DNA of 64,000 nt from Myxococcales bacterium (GTDB taxonomy: Bacteria; Myxococcota_A; UBA9042; UBA3505): the NCBI GenBank assembly GCA_002728755.1, contig PBVT01000016.1, positions 49,670 through 113,669 on the forward strand, written 5' to 3'. The position numbers and the translations under genes were made by a program. The notes under the pieces were generated by a model. The model was not told the DNA's origin and did not search any database. It saw only the letters and a program-made list of their open reading frames with translations. Within the stretch, counting starts at the first letter, position 1; every line of letters begins with the position of its first letter. Of this stretch, positions 26,256-34,682 are shown in pieces.

Positions 26256-27089
26256 TCAACCGTCACCAAAGGCCAGAAGAATCGGTGCAGGGGTATCCAT
26301 GCCATCAATCTTTCCATCGGATGTTACGAGGCGTCCCTTTAACTGTTCGGCAAAGGATTGATCCCGTTCGTCCGGCTGACCGGACCGGCCAGGAGGTGCC
26401 GTCGCATCCGCAATCCGATCGGGCATCTCCTCGGACATCTGCACCCACGCACGCTGCCCCCACTTACCAATCACCACAGCTCTCTCCAGATAGCGACCAT
26501 ATTCGAGAACCACGTCTCCGTGCTGTTCGTGGGCCAGCTGCGCGATACGGGCCGCCAGCTTCCCCCCCTCGGGGCAGTCATACCGGCAGGGATAGAAACT
26601 GACCCACCGAACTCCGAACGGTGTGAGCAGATCATTGAGTTGTGGATTCGGTCTGGCCACCCAGGCCTCGAAAGCCGCAGTATAATGTTCGCCAGCAACG
26701 ATCTTTCCACCATCCTCGAGTCGACCGACTCCCCTGCTGCTCCATCGACAAAAGGACTCTACACAACAATCTGGATAACCAAGAAGCCTCCCCATCACCC
26801 GTTGCCGATCCATTTTCTCGGCGATACTCAGCTCGTCGGCACGGGTAAATAGTGGGGCTTCGGCAGCAGCGAGTTCGTCTCGCACCTCTTCTTCATGGGC
26901 AACGTACGCAATCCAGACCGTCCGGCCATCGATCTCCACTGGACTTTGGCTATGCGCCACACAGGCCCCCATCTTCTCAAAGCGCTCCGACACCTTCTGC
27001 AGCCATTCTGGCTCCAGTGTCAGGCGAATCGCGGGCCGAAGCCCGGCACGAAACGCAAGCCATTCCGGATCAATTCGATGGGGGTTCAA
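26256..27089 (-). CDS. DUF483-like protein
   Basis: A 277-residue cytoplasmic protein. The only available start in frame is TTG 27089, since a stop lies five codons upstream; GAGG is about ten bases ahead of it. The central block RVMGRLLGYPDCCVESFC is the hallmark of the DUF483 family, and the later block WVSFYPCRYDCPEGGKLAARIA adds two more Cys. Metal or cluster binding by these Cys is a possibility but not shown. The family has no assigned reaction. It is divergent from the deacetylase operon across a short spacer, which suggests shared control with surface-glycan genes. Confidence 0.65.
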   Translation of the reverse strand: MNPHRIDPEWLAFRAGLRPAIRLTLEPEWLQKVSERFEKMGACVAHSQSPVEIDGRTVWIAYVAHEEEVRDELAAAEAPLFTRADELSIAEKMDRQRVMGRLLGYPDCCVESFCRWSSRGVGRLEDGGKIVAGEHYTAAFEAWVARPNPQLNDLLTPFGVRWVSFYPCRYDCPEGGKLAARIAQLAHEQHGDVVLEYGRYLERAVVIGKWGQRAWVQMSEEMPDRIADATAPPGRSGQPDERDQSFAEQLKGRLVTSDGKIDGMDTPAPILLAFGDG

Positions 27090-27123
27090 TCGCTGTGTTC
27101 CTCACGTTTCCCATGAGCCTAGT

Positions 27124-28182
27124 GTGAAGCAGGGGGTCTTGACCAGGGAATTTCGGAAGGCTACCGTGCATACAGGGACACGAGTGTCCCGTTCCTCCAA
27201 ACAGGTCAAAGGTGGTGCCTTGGGCACTGAAACTGAAAAAACGCCAAACCTGCTGACGGTGGATGTGGAAGATTGGTTCCATATTCTCGATTCAGCCGAG
27301 GCACCGGACCGTAGCCAATGGAGCGAGCTCCCCTCCCGGGTCGAAGCAAACACCGACCGACTGCTACAGATCTTTGCCGACGCAGAGGTCCGCGCCACCT
27401 TCTTTGTGGTCGGCTGGATCGCCTGGCGCAGCCCCGGTCTGGTACGCCGAATTGCCGAAGCAGGGCATGAAATAGCCAGCCACTCCTTCTGGCATGAGTT
27501 GGTAAATTATCATCATCGCGACTCATTCCGTGCGGACCTTGCCACCTCGAAAAAATTGCTCGAAGATCTCAGTGGACAGCCCGTACAAGGCTTCCGCGCG
27601 CCGGGGTGGTCTATTACGCCAGAACAGACCTGGGCCTTTCAGATTCTGGCCGAAGAAGGCTTCCAGTACGACGCCTCCATGGTATCGGGCATCGCAAGCC
27701 ACGGCGGTTTTCATTCCCCTTATATGGGACCACATACCCTCGAACTACCCGACCATCAGCTGGTGGAAGTCCCTCTTCCAACCTTCGGCGTAGGGCGCTG
27801 GCGATTCCCCTACTCAGGGGGCGGCTATCTACGGCTCTTCCCCTACTCCCTGGTCCGGAGCGCGGCGCAGAAAACCCGTAAATCGGGAGAGCCCGTCTGC
27901 GTATATGTGCATCCGCGAGAGATCGATCCGGAACAGCCACGCATGGAAAATCTACCGATGCTCCGTAAGTTTAAATACTACGTGGGGCTGAAACAGACCG
28001 AAGCCAAACTCCGTCGGTTGCTCAAGGACTTTGCCTTCGTCCCCATCTCGGAATGGATAGCATCGCACCCGGAGCAGATCGCGAAGCGCCGCTATTCTAT
28101 CGATCGATTTCCCGAACCCGTTCCGGAATCCTCCCGGGTTCCACCCGATCCCCCCGCCGAAGTATTACAGGGAACCGGATGA
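27124..28182 (+). CDS. polysaccharide deacetylase, exosortase-locus (DUF3473) type
   Basis: NodB-fold deacetylase acting on N- or O-acetyl groups of a cell-envelope or exopolysaccharide. The motifs are complete: TVDVEDWFH (motif 1, Asp pair), SHSFWHELV (metal His-Ser-x3-His), GFRAPGWSIT (motif 3) and a C-terminal DUF3473 block, CVYVHPREIDPEQPRM, which is the hallmark of the XrtA/PEP-CTERM-locus subfamily of deacetylases. The start is uncertain: GTG 27124 is the longest frame, while TTG 27220 has AAAGG upstream and would shorten the protein by 32 residues. No exosortase gene lies in the window. The stop overlaps the next gene by 4 bp. Confidence 0.88.
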   Translation: MKQGVLTREFRKATVHTGTRVSRSSKQVKGGALGTETEKTPNLLTVDVEDWFHILDSAEAPDRSQWSELPSRVEANTDRLLQIFADAEVRATFFVVGWIAWRSPGLVRRIAEAGHEIASHSFWHELVNYHHRDSFRADLATSKKLLEDLSGQPVQGFRAPGWSITPEQTWAFQILAEEGFQYDASMVSGIASHGGFHSPYMGPHTLELPDHQLVEVPLPTFGVGRWRFPYSGGGYLRLFPYSLVRSAAQKTRKSGEPVCVYVHPREIDPEQPRMENLPMLRKFKYYVGLKQTEAKLRRLLKDFAFVPISEWIASHPEQIAKRRYSIDRFPEPVPESSRVPPDPPAEVLQGTG

Positions 28183-29210
28183 TGCCCTTTGCAGCCATAC
28201 ACCTCGGTCCACTACAGATCTCCGTCCTGGCTACCTGGGGCTTGGTGATCCTTGTCATCGGGATCATTCTTCGGATCTTTTTACAGGAACGTCGGAAGGA
28301 TCGAATTCTCTGCCTTCTCTACCATCGAGTCGTTCCCGCGGATGTCTATGCTGGCTTCAAGGAGCGAGAACGGATCTTCTCTGTGTCGGCCGAGCAATTC
28401 GCAGCGCAGTTGGATTGGTTGAAAGATAATGGCCACCACTTCGTAACGATGGACCAGGTTGTCGCCTATCTGAAAGAAGAAACACCTCTACCCGACAAGC
28501 CCGTATTCCTCTCCTTCGACGATGGCTGCGAGAGCGTCTATAGCCAGGCCCTCCCCCTCCTCACTCAACGGAACATCCCTGCCACGGTCTTCGTCACCAC
28601 CGATGCAGACACCTGGATCTTCAACTCGGGTGAATACCACGAGCGACGCATGACGGAAGAAGAGATCAAGGCCTGCCATGAAGGTGGGATTCAAGTCCAT
28701 TCCCATGCGGTCAGTCATCGAGGTCTCAACGAGATGAGTCCCGCCGACGCGCTGCACGAGATGGTCGAATCCAAACGGCTACTCTCCGAGTGGATCTCCG
28801 ACGATGTGCGCTACTTCTCGATTCCTCTCAACTTCTACAATAGTGCCACATTGAAGCTCTGCCAGGAGGCCGGCTACGACGCAGTATGTGTATGCGATGG
28901 TGCTACCACCAATGGTGGTACGAGCGCGTTTCGCATCCGGCGATTTATTGTTGAGGGCAGCTGGGGGATACGGCAATTCGAAAACTCCCTACAACCGCGC
29001 AGCGTAGCCCAACGCCGGGTGATCAGTTTCCTGAAGAAAGTTCCCCCCAAGCTATTGGGTGAAAAACGCTGGATGCCCTTACGAGCGCGCATCTTTCGCA
29101 GTCGGTTGGGGCCACGGTTGAATTTCCCCAATCTACGGCGTGCGGTTCTGGTCGCAGGCTTCGCTGTCTTTTGCGGACTTCTAGCCGTTACATTTGTTGC
29201 CTTCCCCTGA
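28179..29210 (+). CDS. membrane-anchored polysaccharide deacetylase
   Basis: A 343-residue second NodB-fold deacetylase. The ATG at 28179 overlaps the previous stop. A hydrophobic segment at about residues 15-35 and another at the very C-terminus (LVAGFAVFCGLLAVTFVAF) place the catalytic domain between two membrane anchors. LYHRV, KPVFLSFDDGCESVYSQALPLL (motif 1) and GIQVHSHAVSH (His-x3-His) are intact. The motif-3 Arg-x-Pro is replaced by YFSIPLNFYNSAT, so the usual Arg may be missing. It probably modifies the same glycan as the upstream enzyme. Confidence 0.85.
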   Translation: MMPFAAIHLGPLQISVLATWGLVILVIGIILRIFLQERRKDRILCLLYHRVVPADVYAGFKERERIFSVSAEQFAAQLDWLKDNGHHFVTMDQVVAYLKEETPLPDKPVFLSFDDGCESVYSQALPLLTQRNIPATVFVTTDADTWIFNSGEYHERRMTEEEIKACHEGGIQVHSHAVSHRGLNEMSPADALHEMVESKRLLSEWISDDVRYFSIPLNFYNSATLKLCQEAGYDAVCVCDGATTNGGTSAFRIRRFIVEGSWGIRQFENSLQPRSVAQRRVISFLKKVPPKLLGEKRWMPLRARIFRSRLGPRLNFPNLRRAVLVAGFAVFCGLLAVTFVAFP

Positions 29211-29316
29211 GTAGGACCATCACAAACCAGAATCGACTACAGCGGTGTGGCGCAACCAGAGGCAGATGGTATAGTGGCCTTCCGCCGGTCGTTCGGACCC
29301 GCTGGAGGAGAAGGTA

Positions 29317-30594
29317 TTGGATACAGTAGAACACCTCGTAATCGGTGCTGGAGTCACGGGGCTGACCTTTGCTGACTGGGTAGACAGTGACGACACACTC
29401 GTCTGTGAAGCGCTACCTGAGATCGGTGGCTACTGCCGCACCATACATAAGGAGGGGTTCACCTGGGATTTCTCGGGGCATTTCTTCCATTTCAAACACC
29501 CCGATATCGAAAAATATCTGGTGGACCGTATGGACGACCAGGTGGTTCGGACCATCGTGAAACAATCCCAGGTTCACTACAAAGGGAACCTCGTCGACTT
29601 CCCCTTCCAGAAGAATATTCATCAACTCCCCCACGAGGAGTTTCTTGAGTGCCTGGTGGACCTCTTCGAAAAAGAGGACCGTGAGCCAGACAACTTCCGA
29701 GATATGCTCTATGTAAAGTTTGGCCGGGGCATCGCAGAGAAATTCCTTATCCCCTACAACGAGAAGCTCTACGCAACCGATCTGGCACAACTCGACGTAG
29801 ATGCCATGGGCCGGTTCTTCCCCTACGCCAATGTGGAAGACATCGTCCGCAATTTCCGTAAGGCGGATAACCAAAGCTACAACAGCACCTTCACCTACCC
29901 GGAAGGCGGCGCCATACAATATGTTCAGGCGATAGCGAAGGGGGTTCGTCCCGAGCAGATCGCCCTGAATGAACGGGTCCTATCGATTGATCTTGAACGT
30001 AAGGTCGCACGGACCAATACGAGAGAAATTCAATATAAGACAATCGTCAGCACAACACCGTTTGGCAAACTCCTGCAGATGGCCAATGTGCCCCATGATC
30101 CGGCGGTCTACACCTATAATAAAGTGCTGGTCTTCAACCTGGGCTTCGACCGCAAGGGGCCCGAAGGCCTCCACTGGATCTATTACCCAGATCGCGACCT
30201 CTGCTTTTATCGACTCGGCTTCTACGACAACATCTTCGGTACAGACCGTATGAGTATGTACGTAGAGCTTGGCTATCCAGCCGACGCTCCGATCAATGCA
30301 GAGATCGTCGAAGAGAGAAAAGCGCAGGTCCTACTCGATCTGAAAAAGGCCGGAATCGTCACGGATCACCAGCTCGTAGCGGACCATTCCGTGCTCCTTG
30401 ATCCGGCCTATGTACATATCACACAGCAATCTCTGCAGGACGTCGAAGCCAAGAAGGCTCTTCTGAAAGAACACGATGTCTATTCCATTGGGCGCTATGG
30501 ATCCTGGACCTACTGCTCCATCGAAGACAATATCGTCGAAGCGCGTGCGCTTGCCGACATGCTTGGTGCCAGCCCGACGGAGGACAGCCCATGA
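29317..30594 (+). CDS. FAD-dependent UDP-galactopyranose-mutase-like oxidoreductase
   Basis: A 425-residue flavoprotein. TTG 29317 is preceded by GGAGGAGAAGG, a strong Shine-Dalgarno. VIGAGVTGLTFA is the dinucleotide-binding loop and EIGGYCRT the second FAD contact. Blocks FSGHFFHFKHPDIEKYL and IPYNEKLYATDLAQLDVDAMGRFFPY correspond to conserved UDP-galactopyranose mutase regions (GxHxFHT and KPYTEKxW), and the closing block IGRYGSWTYCSIEDNIVEARALAD is the usual GRxGxWxY end. It may contract a sugar ring for the glycan made or modified by the upstream enzymes, or be an amine-oxidase-type relative. The stop overlaps the next gene by 4 bp. Confidence 0.75.
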   Translation: MDTVEHLVIGAGVTGLTFADWVDSDDTLVCEALPEIGGYCRTIHKEGFTWDFSGHFFHFKHPDIEKYLVDRMDDQVVRTIVKQSQVHYKGNLVDFPFQKNIHQLPHEEFLECLVDLFEKEDREPDNFRDMLYVKFGRGIAEKFLIPYNEKLYATDLAQLDVDAMGRFFPYANVEDIVRNFRKADNQSYNSTFTYPEGGAIQYVQAIAKGVRPEQIALNERVLSIDLERKVARTNTREIQYKTIVSTTPFGKLLQMANVPHDPAVYTYNKVLVFNLGFDRKGPEGLHWIYYPDRDLCFYRLGFYDNIFGTDRMSMYVELGYPADAPINAEIVEERKAQVLLDLKKAGIVTDHQLVADHSVLLDPAYVHITQQSLQDVEAKKALLKEHDVYSIGRYGSWTYCSIEDNIVEARALADMLGASPTEDSP

Positions 30595-31685
30595 CCATCG
30601 CCAGTTCCGGTATTGGTGTTGGCCCAACCTGGCAAGAAGCCGCGGAAGAAGCCGTTGTTATGGCGCTCGAAGGCATCGCATCAGCCAATATCGGTTTCCT
30701 CTATATCAGCGATCATTTCAGCACCGCCGCCCGCGAGGTTCACGCCTTTATCCGCGAACGAACCGGTATTGAAATCCTGCACGGCTCCGTCGGCATCGGT
30801 ATCTGCTCCTCTCGCTACGAGGCGATGGACGAGCCGGCTATCAGCCTGATGCTCCTGGATCTGCCCATCCAATCCTACCGTGAAGTCGTCCTGGACAACA
30901 CAACCGTAGCAGAAGAAGTCCCCATAAGCTCCAACTGGCCGGTGGGCATCGTGCATATGGATCCACGCCATCCAATGGCGCAGGCAGGACCTGGCACCAC
31001 ATTCCCCGAGACCTTCCTCCTGGGCGGGCTCACATCAAGCCGCTTTCAAAACGCGCAGTTTTCCAGCCTTGGTGCCAATGAACGTAGCGCCAGCGTGCTT
31101 CTCCTGGACTCCTCCGTACAGATCCATTCGGCCGTAGCGCAGGGGTGCCTACCTCTGGGACCGAAGCATACAATCACCGAATGCGAGGGGAACATCCTCC
31201 TCAGTATTGATGACCGGCCAGCCTTGGAAGTGTTCCGAGAAGAGCTCGGCGATCTGGCGCGCGACAATCTGCAACATGTAGCGGCCAATGTCTTTGTTGG
31301 AGTCAGCCTTCCCAATCGGGACACCGACGATTATGTGGTTCGTCATCTGATCGGCTTCAATGAAGACGACCAGATTCTTGCGGTCGCCTATCCTGCGAAA
31401 CCGGGTGATACCATTCTGTTCACACGACGAGATATCCAAAGCGCCAAGACGGATATGGAGCGCGTGCTAACGACCTTGAAGGGTCGTCTCAAAGGTACGC
31501 CCAAAGCAGGCCTCTATTTCTCCTGTGTAGGACGAGGCTCCAATCTCTTTGACAGTAAATCCTACGAGTTGGAACAGATCGCGGACGCTCTGGGGGATTT
31601 CCCCCTGGCGGGCTTCTTCTGCTCGGGTGAGCTCAGCCACCACGAGCTCTATGGCTATACGGGTGTCCTGGTATTATTCGAATAG
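30591..31685 (+). CDS. FIST-domain sensor protein
   Basis: A 364-residue protein made of FIST-N (about 25-215) and FIST-C (about 220-360). The C-terminal hallmark YFSCVGRGSNLF and the FFCSGELSHHELYGYTGVLVLF end are clear. FIST domains are presumed small-ligand sensors, often fused to or next to signalling proteins; here there is no fusion and no membrane segment. It is translationally coupled (ATGA) to the flavoprotein, so it may sense the state of the glycan or redox pathway. The terminator-like hairpin at 31698-31728 lies just after its stop. Confidence 0.88.
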   Translation: MTIASSGIGVGPTWQEAAEEAVVMALEGIASANIGFLYISDHFSTAAREVHAFIRERTGIEILHGSVGIGICSSRYEAMDEPAISLMLLDLPIQSYREVVLDNTTVAEEVPISSNWPVGIVHMDPRHPMAQAGPGTTFPETFLLGGLTSSRFQNAQFSSLGANERSASVLLLDSSVQIHSAVAQGCLPLGPKHTITECEGNILLSIDDRPALEVFREELGDLARDNLQHVAANVFVGVSLPNRDTDDYVVRHLIGFNEDDQILAVAYPAKPGDTILFTRRDIQSAKTDMERVLTTLKGRLKGTPKAGLYFSCVGRGSNLFDSKSYELEQIADALGDFPLAGFFCSGELSHHELYGYTGVLVLFE

Positions 31686-31690
31686 TCGTC

Positions 31691-31728
31691 AAAAACGACA
31701 ACGCCCCCCGAAACTCGGAGGGCGTTGT
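31691..31728 (-). terminator. hairpin terminator, T-run on minus strand
   Basis: Inverted repeat 31698-31710 and 31716-31728 (13 bp, one mismatch) with a 5-nt loop. Read on the minus strand it is followed within five bases by a run of five T, so it most likely ends the minus-strand lipoprotein gene that stops at 31757; it may also slow readthrough from the plus-strand FIST operon. Confidence 0.7.
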
Positions 31729-31756
31729 AGCTATAGGTGCGGAAGCCGGTAGCTGA

Positions 31757-34438
31757 TTAGTCGAGGTATCCCCGGAACCAGAGAGCGCCCTGGTAATGGT
31801 CTACATCTTCCAACACAGGAACCAACTCCGTGTTCTGCATCTTCGGAACAAACTGTGTTGCGTCGAGAGGACCGTAGGTAAGCAGCGTAGAGACACATTC
31901 GTTCAAGCCGCTAAAGAACTCTCCGTCCTCGCCATTATGAAGGGCGTCGAGGATCGTCTTCTGATCGATTCTAGACACGCCACTGGCCGCCTCGATGATC
32001 GCCAGAGCATTCTCCGGAGCATCGAAAAGGAGAGCGAGGTTCTCGTCAACACCGTTCACGCTGGACTCCATGCCCACTAATAATGTGAGGCTCCGAGACT
32101 GACCGCCCTTGGTGTAGCCAAGCTGCACGCGAAGACCACCAAGCTGCACCCGGTAGTCCGAGCCGTAGGCGTCATAGTTGCAGCCGTGTACAACCGGCGG
32201 AAGCAGCGGTGTAACGTTTACAGATACCATCTTGTTGTTGTCGGCCTTCAGCAGTTTCGTGATACCGCCGAGTCCACACATGGCGGACGCGGTGGAGTAC
32301 GGCGAAACAGAGGTCTGCAAGTCGAGAAGGTTACCCGCCCATACGAGATGCAGGAAGCGGTTTACGAAGGTATCCGACAGACCAAACATAAGGTTTTCGT
32401 CGGGCTGAATCGGTGCCGTCTGGCATTCGAACGCACCCACGGAACCGATAGAATCGGAGAGCTGGAAGGCACCATCGCGAACCATTACGTCCATACCCAG
32501 GCTAAGGGCTGCGGGGGTCACGGTGATCTCCTGAAGAGCACCATCCACGCGGATGTCCATATTGCTAGTTCCACCAAGAATACCAGGCACCTCAAATACG
32601 TGTTCGATCTGCCACGAGGTCAATACACTGTTGAGGGCCTCTGGAAGCTGTTGAGCAACCAGGGTGGAGAGGTACATCTCCAGAACAGACTTCAGGTCTG
32701 TGGTCAGCACGTTGCTGAGACCACCCAGCATATTCTGAAGTTCGCCAGACCAGAGCACCTCAAGACCGTCGAATTGAATCGCGGCGTTCTGTACGATGAA
32801 CTCTACGCCATTCTCTCCTACAGTGGGGATAACCATCGCGTTCAAATCGATCGCGTTGATCCAGATTGTTCCCATCTGTGCATCGGGACAGATGTCGAGG
32901 AAATCGAGAATCAAGCAGGTGCCGTCAAGGCTACCATCAATCTCTACATCCTCCATGTGGAGGTTCAGGCTGAGATGGCCATTTCCAAGTCCCAGACCAA
33001 CCGTCGGTGCAGCCGTGGCAACCGTATCGAGGGTCAAGGTGTAGGGAATACCCAGGGATTGGCTGAGCTCGAAGGACAAGCCTCCGAGAGCATCTTCAAG
33101 AGCGAATTCGCTCATGTGCATTTCCAGCATTGTGGCCAGATCATTGGGGTGGAGATGATTGTGATCGCCATCATCCACACTTTCTGGTCCAAAGCGTACC
33201 ACAGCACCATTGGAGATCATTTCCTGTACACCAACTCCCTTCTGAATCGGGAGGTAGCTGTCGGCCCACATGACCCAACGAGCGGCAGTTCCTACGCGGC
33301 CATAGGCGTCCATGGCTTCCACGCGGATGGTGTTGATCCCTGAAGTCGCATTCACGGTGGCCTCAAAGGTACCGTCGGCGTTCAGAGTTGCGTCCTCACC
33401 ATTAATGGTCAGCTCGGAGATACCCGTCACGCCCGCGTCTACCTGACCGGTTACAACGAACGTAGCGTCACCACTCAGACGCGCGGCCTGCTCCGGTGTG
33501 CTGATTGTAATGGTAGGACCATTGGGGTCGGCGATAAGCTGAATCGCAGCCTTCGCACCAGGAGCATCCACAACCGCAGTATGGATTTCGTAGACGCCCT
33601 CAGCGTTTACGCGAACCTTGCCACCCTGCAGAACCGAAAGGCCTGTGGTGGGGGTCACGGTGAAGTTGGTGAGTTTGGGGCTGATGATCGAGTTGCCATA
33701 GGCATCTTCGGCCGTACCCTGAACTGTCACCACATCGGATACTTCGTATACGGATTTGGCGGGAGTCAGCTGCAGGGAGAGCTTGGTAGCGGTACCCGGA
33801 ACAACTTCCAGAACACCATATTCGATCTGCTCGTCACCACGGCTGAGAAGATCACAGCCGAGCTCGTAGCTACCCACGATGGTTCCGTAGACATTGGCAC
33901 CTTGTACATTCAAGCTTGTCTCCGTTGTGAGAAGCTTGAAGTCCTGGTGATCGTCGGTAACCAGATTGGTAAACTTATCAAAAGCAGCACAACGAGCGGT
34001 CACAAACTGACCAGCCGGCGCCGGGCCATCAAAGCTCAAACCCGTGAAGCTGGGAGCATCCGGATAAACAACCAGAGAGGCCGGTATGCTTTGTACAGGG
34101 CGACCATCAACATAGGCACATCCGATCTGGAAGTTACCAGTACGGAGAGCGGAGATGGTGAGACCCGCGACGTTGTTTACGTTCTGGGGGGAGATAGTGG
34201 CGATGGCATTGCCAACCGGAGTTTCAATGCCGGTGCTGGCCACATTATAACAGGTAACCGTGACGACTTCGCCGGCGGTTACGGTGTTCTTCGATAACTT
34301 GGCCCTAAGTGTGTCCTGGCCCGTGCCAGCAGACTGGTTGTTCCCATTGCATCCAAAGGCAGCCAACAGGAGACCAAGAAGTAAAATATTAATTCGATGC
34401 AAGTACAGGCAGGGAGAGAAGCCTTTCTGTCCGATCAT
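31757..34438 (-). CDS. large lipoprotein with Ig-like domains
   Basis: An 893-residue exported protein. ATG 34438 has GAGG six bases upstream and gives a signal ending LLLGLLLAAFGCNGN; a GTG at 34471 extends the frame but weakens the signal. Residues about 40-280 hold successive strand-rich segments with a Cys each (VTVTCYNV, QIGCAYVDG, FVTARCAAFD, YELGCDLLS), resembling invasin/Ig-like repeats. Around residue 305 a clearer Big-type domain reads ISELTINGEDATLNADGTFEATV. The C-terminal 500 residues are rich in amphipathic strands and Leu, without catalytic motifs. Likely a surface adhesin or envelope scaffold. It is divergent from the DUF5916 gene. Confidence 0.7.
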   Translation of the reverse strand: MIGQKGFSPCLYLHRINILLLGLLLAAFGCNGNNQSAGTGQDTLRAKLSKNTVTAGEVVTVTCYNVASTGIETPVGNAIATISPQNVNNVAGLTISALRTGNFQIGCAYVDGRPVQSIPASLVVYPDAPSFTGLSFDGPAPAGQFVTARCAAFDKFTNLVTDDHQDFKLLTTETSLNVQGANVYGTIVGSYELGCDLLSRGDEQIEYGVLEVVPGTATKLSLQLTPAKSVYEVSDVVTVQGTAEDAYGNSIISPKLTNFTVTPTTGLSVLQGGKVRVNAEGVYEIHTAVVDAPGAKAAIQLIADPNGPTITISTPEQAARLSGDATFVVTGQVDAGVTGISELTINGEDATLNADGTFEATVNATSGINTIRVEAMDAYGRVGTAARWVMWADSYLPIQKGVGVQEMISNGAVVRFGPESVDDGDHNHLHPNDLATMLEMHMSEFALEDALGGLSFELSQSLGIPYTLTLDTVATAAPTVGLGLGNGHLSLNLHMEDVEIDGSLDGTCLILDFLDICPDAQMGTIWINAIDLNAMVIPTVGENGVEFIVQNAAIQFDGLEVLWSGELQNMLGGLSNVLTTDLKSVLEMYLSTLVAQQLPEALNSVLTSWQIEHVFEVPGILGGTSNMDIRVDGALQEITVTPAALSLGMDVMVRDGAFQLSDSIGSVGAFECQTAPIQPDENLMFGLSDTFVNRFLHLVWAGNLLDLQTSVSPYSTASAMCGLGGITKLLKADNNKMVSVNVTPLLPPVVHGCNYDAYGSDYRVQLGGLRVQLGYTKGGQSRSLTLLVGMESSVNGVDENLALLFDAPENALAIIEAASGVSRIDQKTILDALHNGEDGEFFSGLNECVSTLLTYGPLDATQFVPKMQNTELVPVLEDVDHYQGALWFRGYLD

Positions 34439-34682
34439 AACAATCCTCGTAATAAACTTTCGCTCTCCCACAGCGCTCGCAGATCGAGAATTTTCAAATA
34501 ATAATCAAAATTGAGCGCGGACAAATAAACAATTTGCCTGCTTCTTTCAATCAAAATCTATGTAGCCCCCGTAATTACTACGAATCCGGCCGTAACGAAT
34601 AGGATGACGTGTTGGTCAATACATAGTAGGGGTCGAATCTGAAACTAATCGAAGTGCTGGGAAAGCAGGTGATTCCTATCCA

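Noticed and set aside
32186..33343. A 385-codon open frame on the plus strand opposite the Ig-like lipoprotein.
   Set aside because: Antisense to a gene with a good signal peptide and repeat structure; the plus-strand product has no recognisable fold and no ribosome-binding site.
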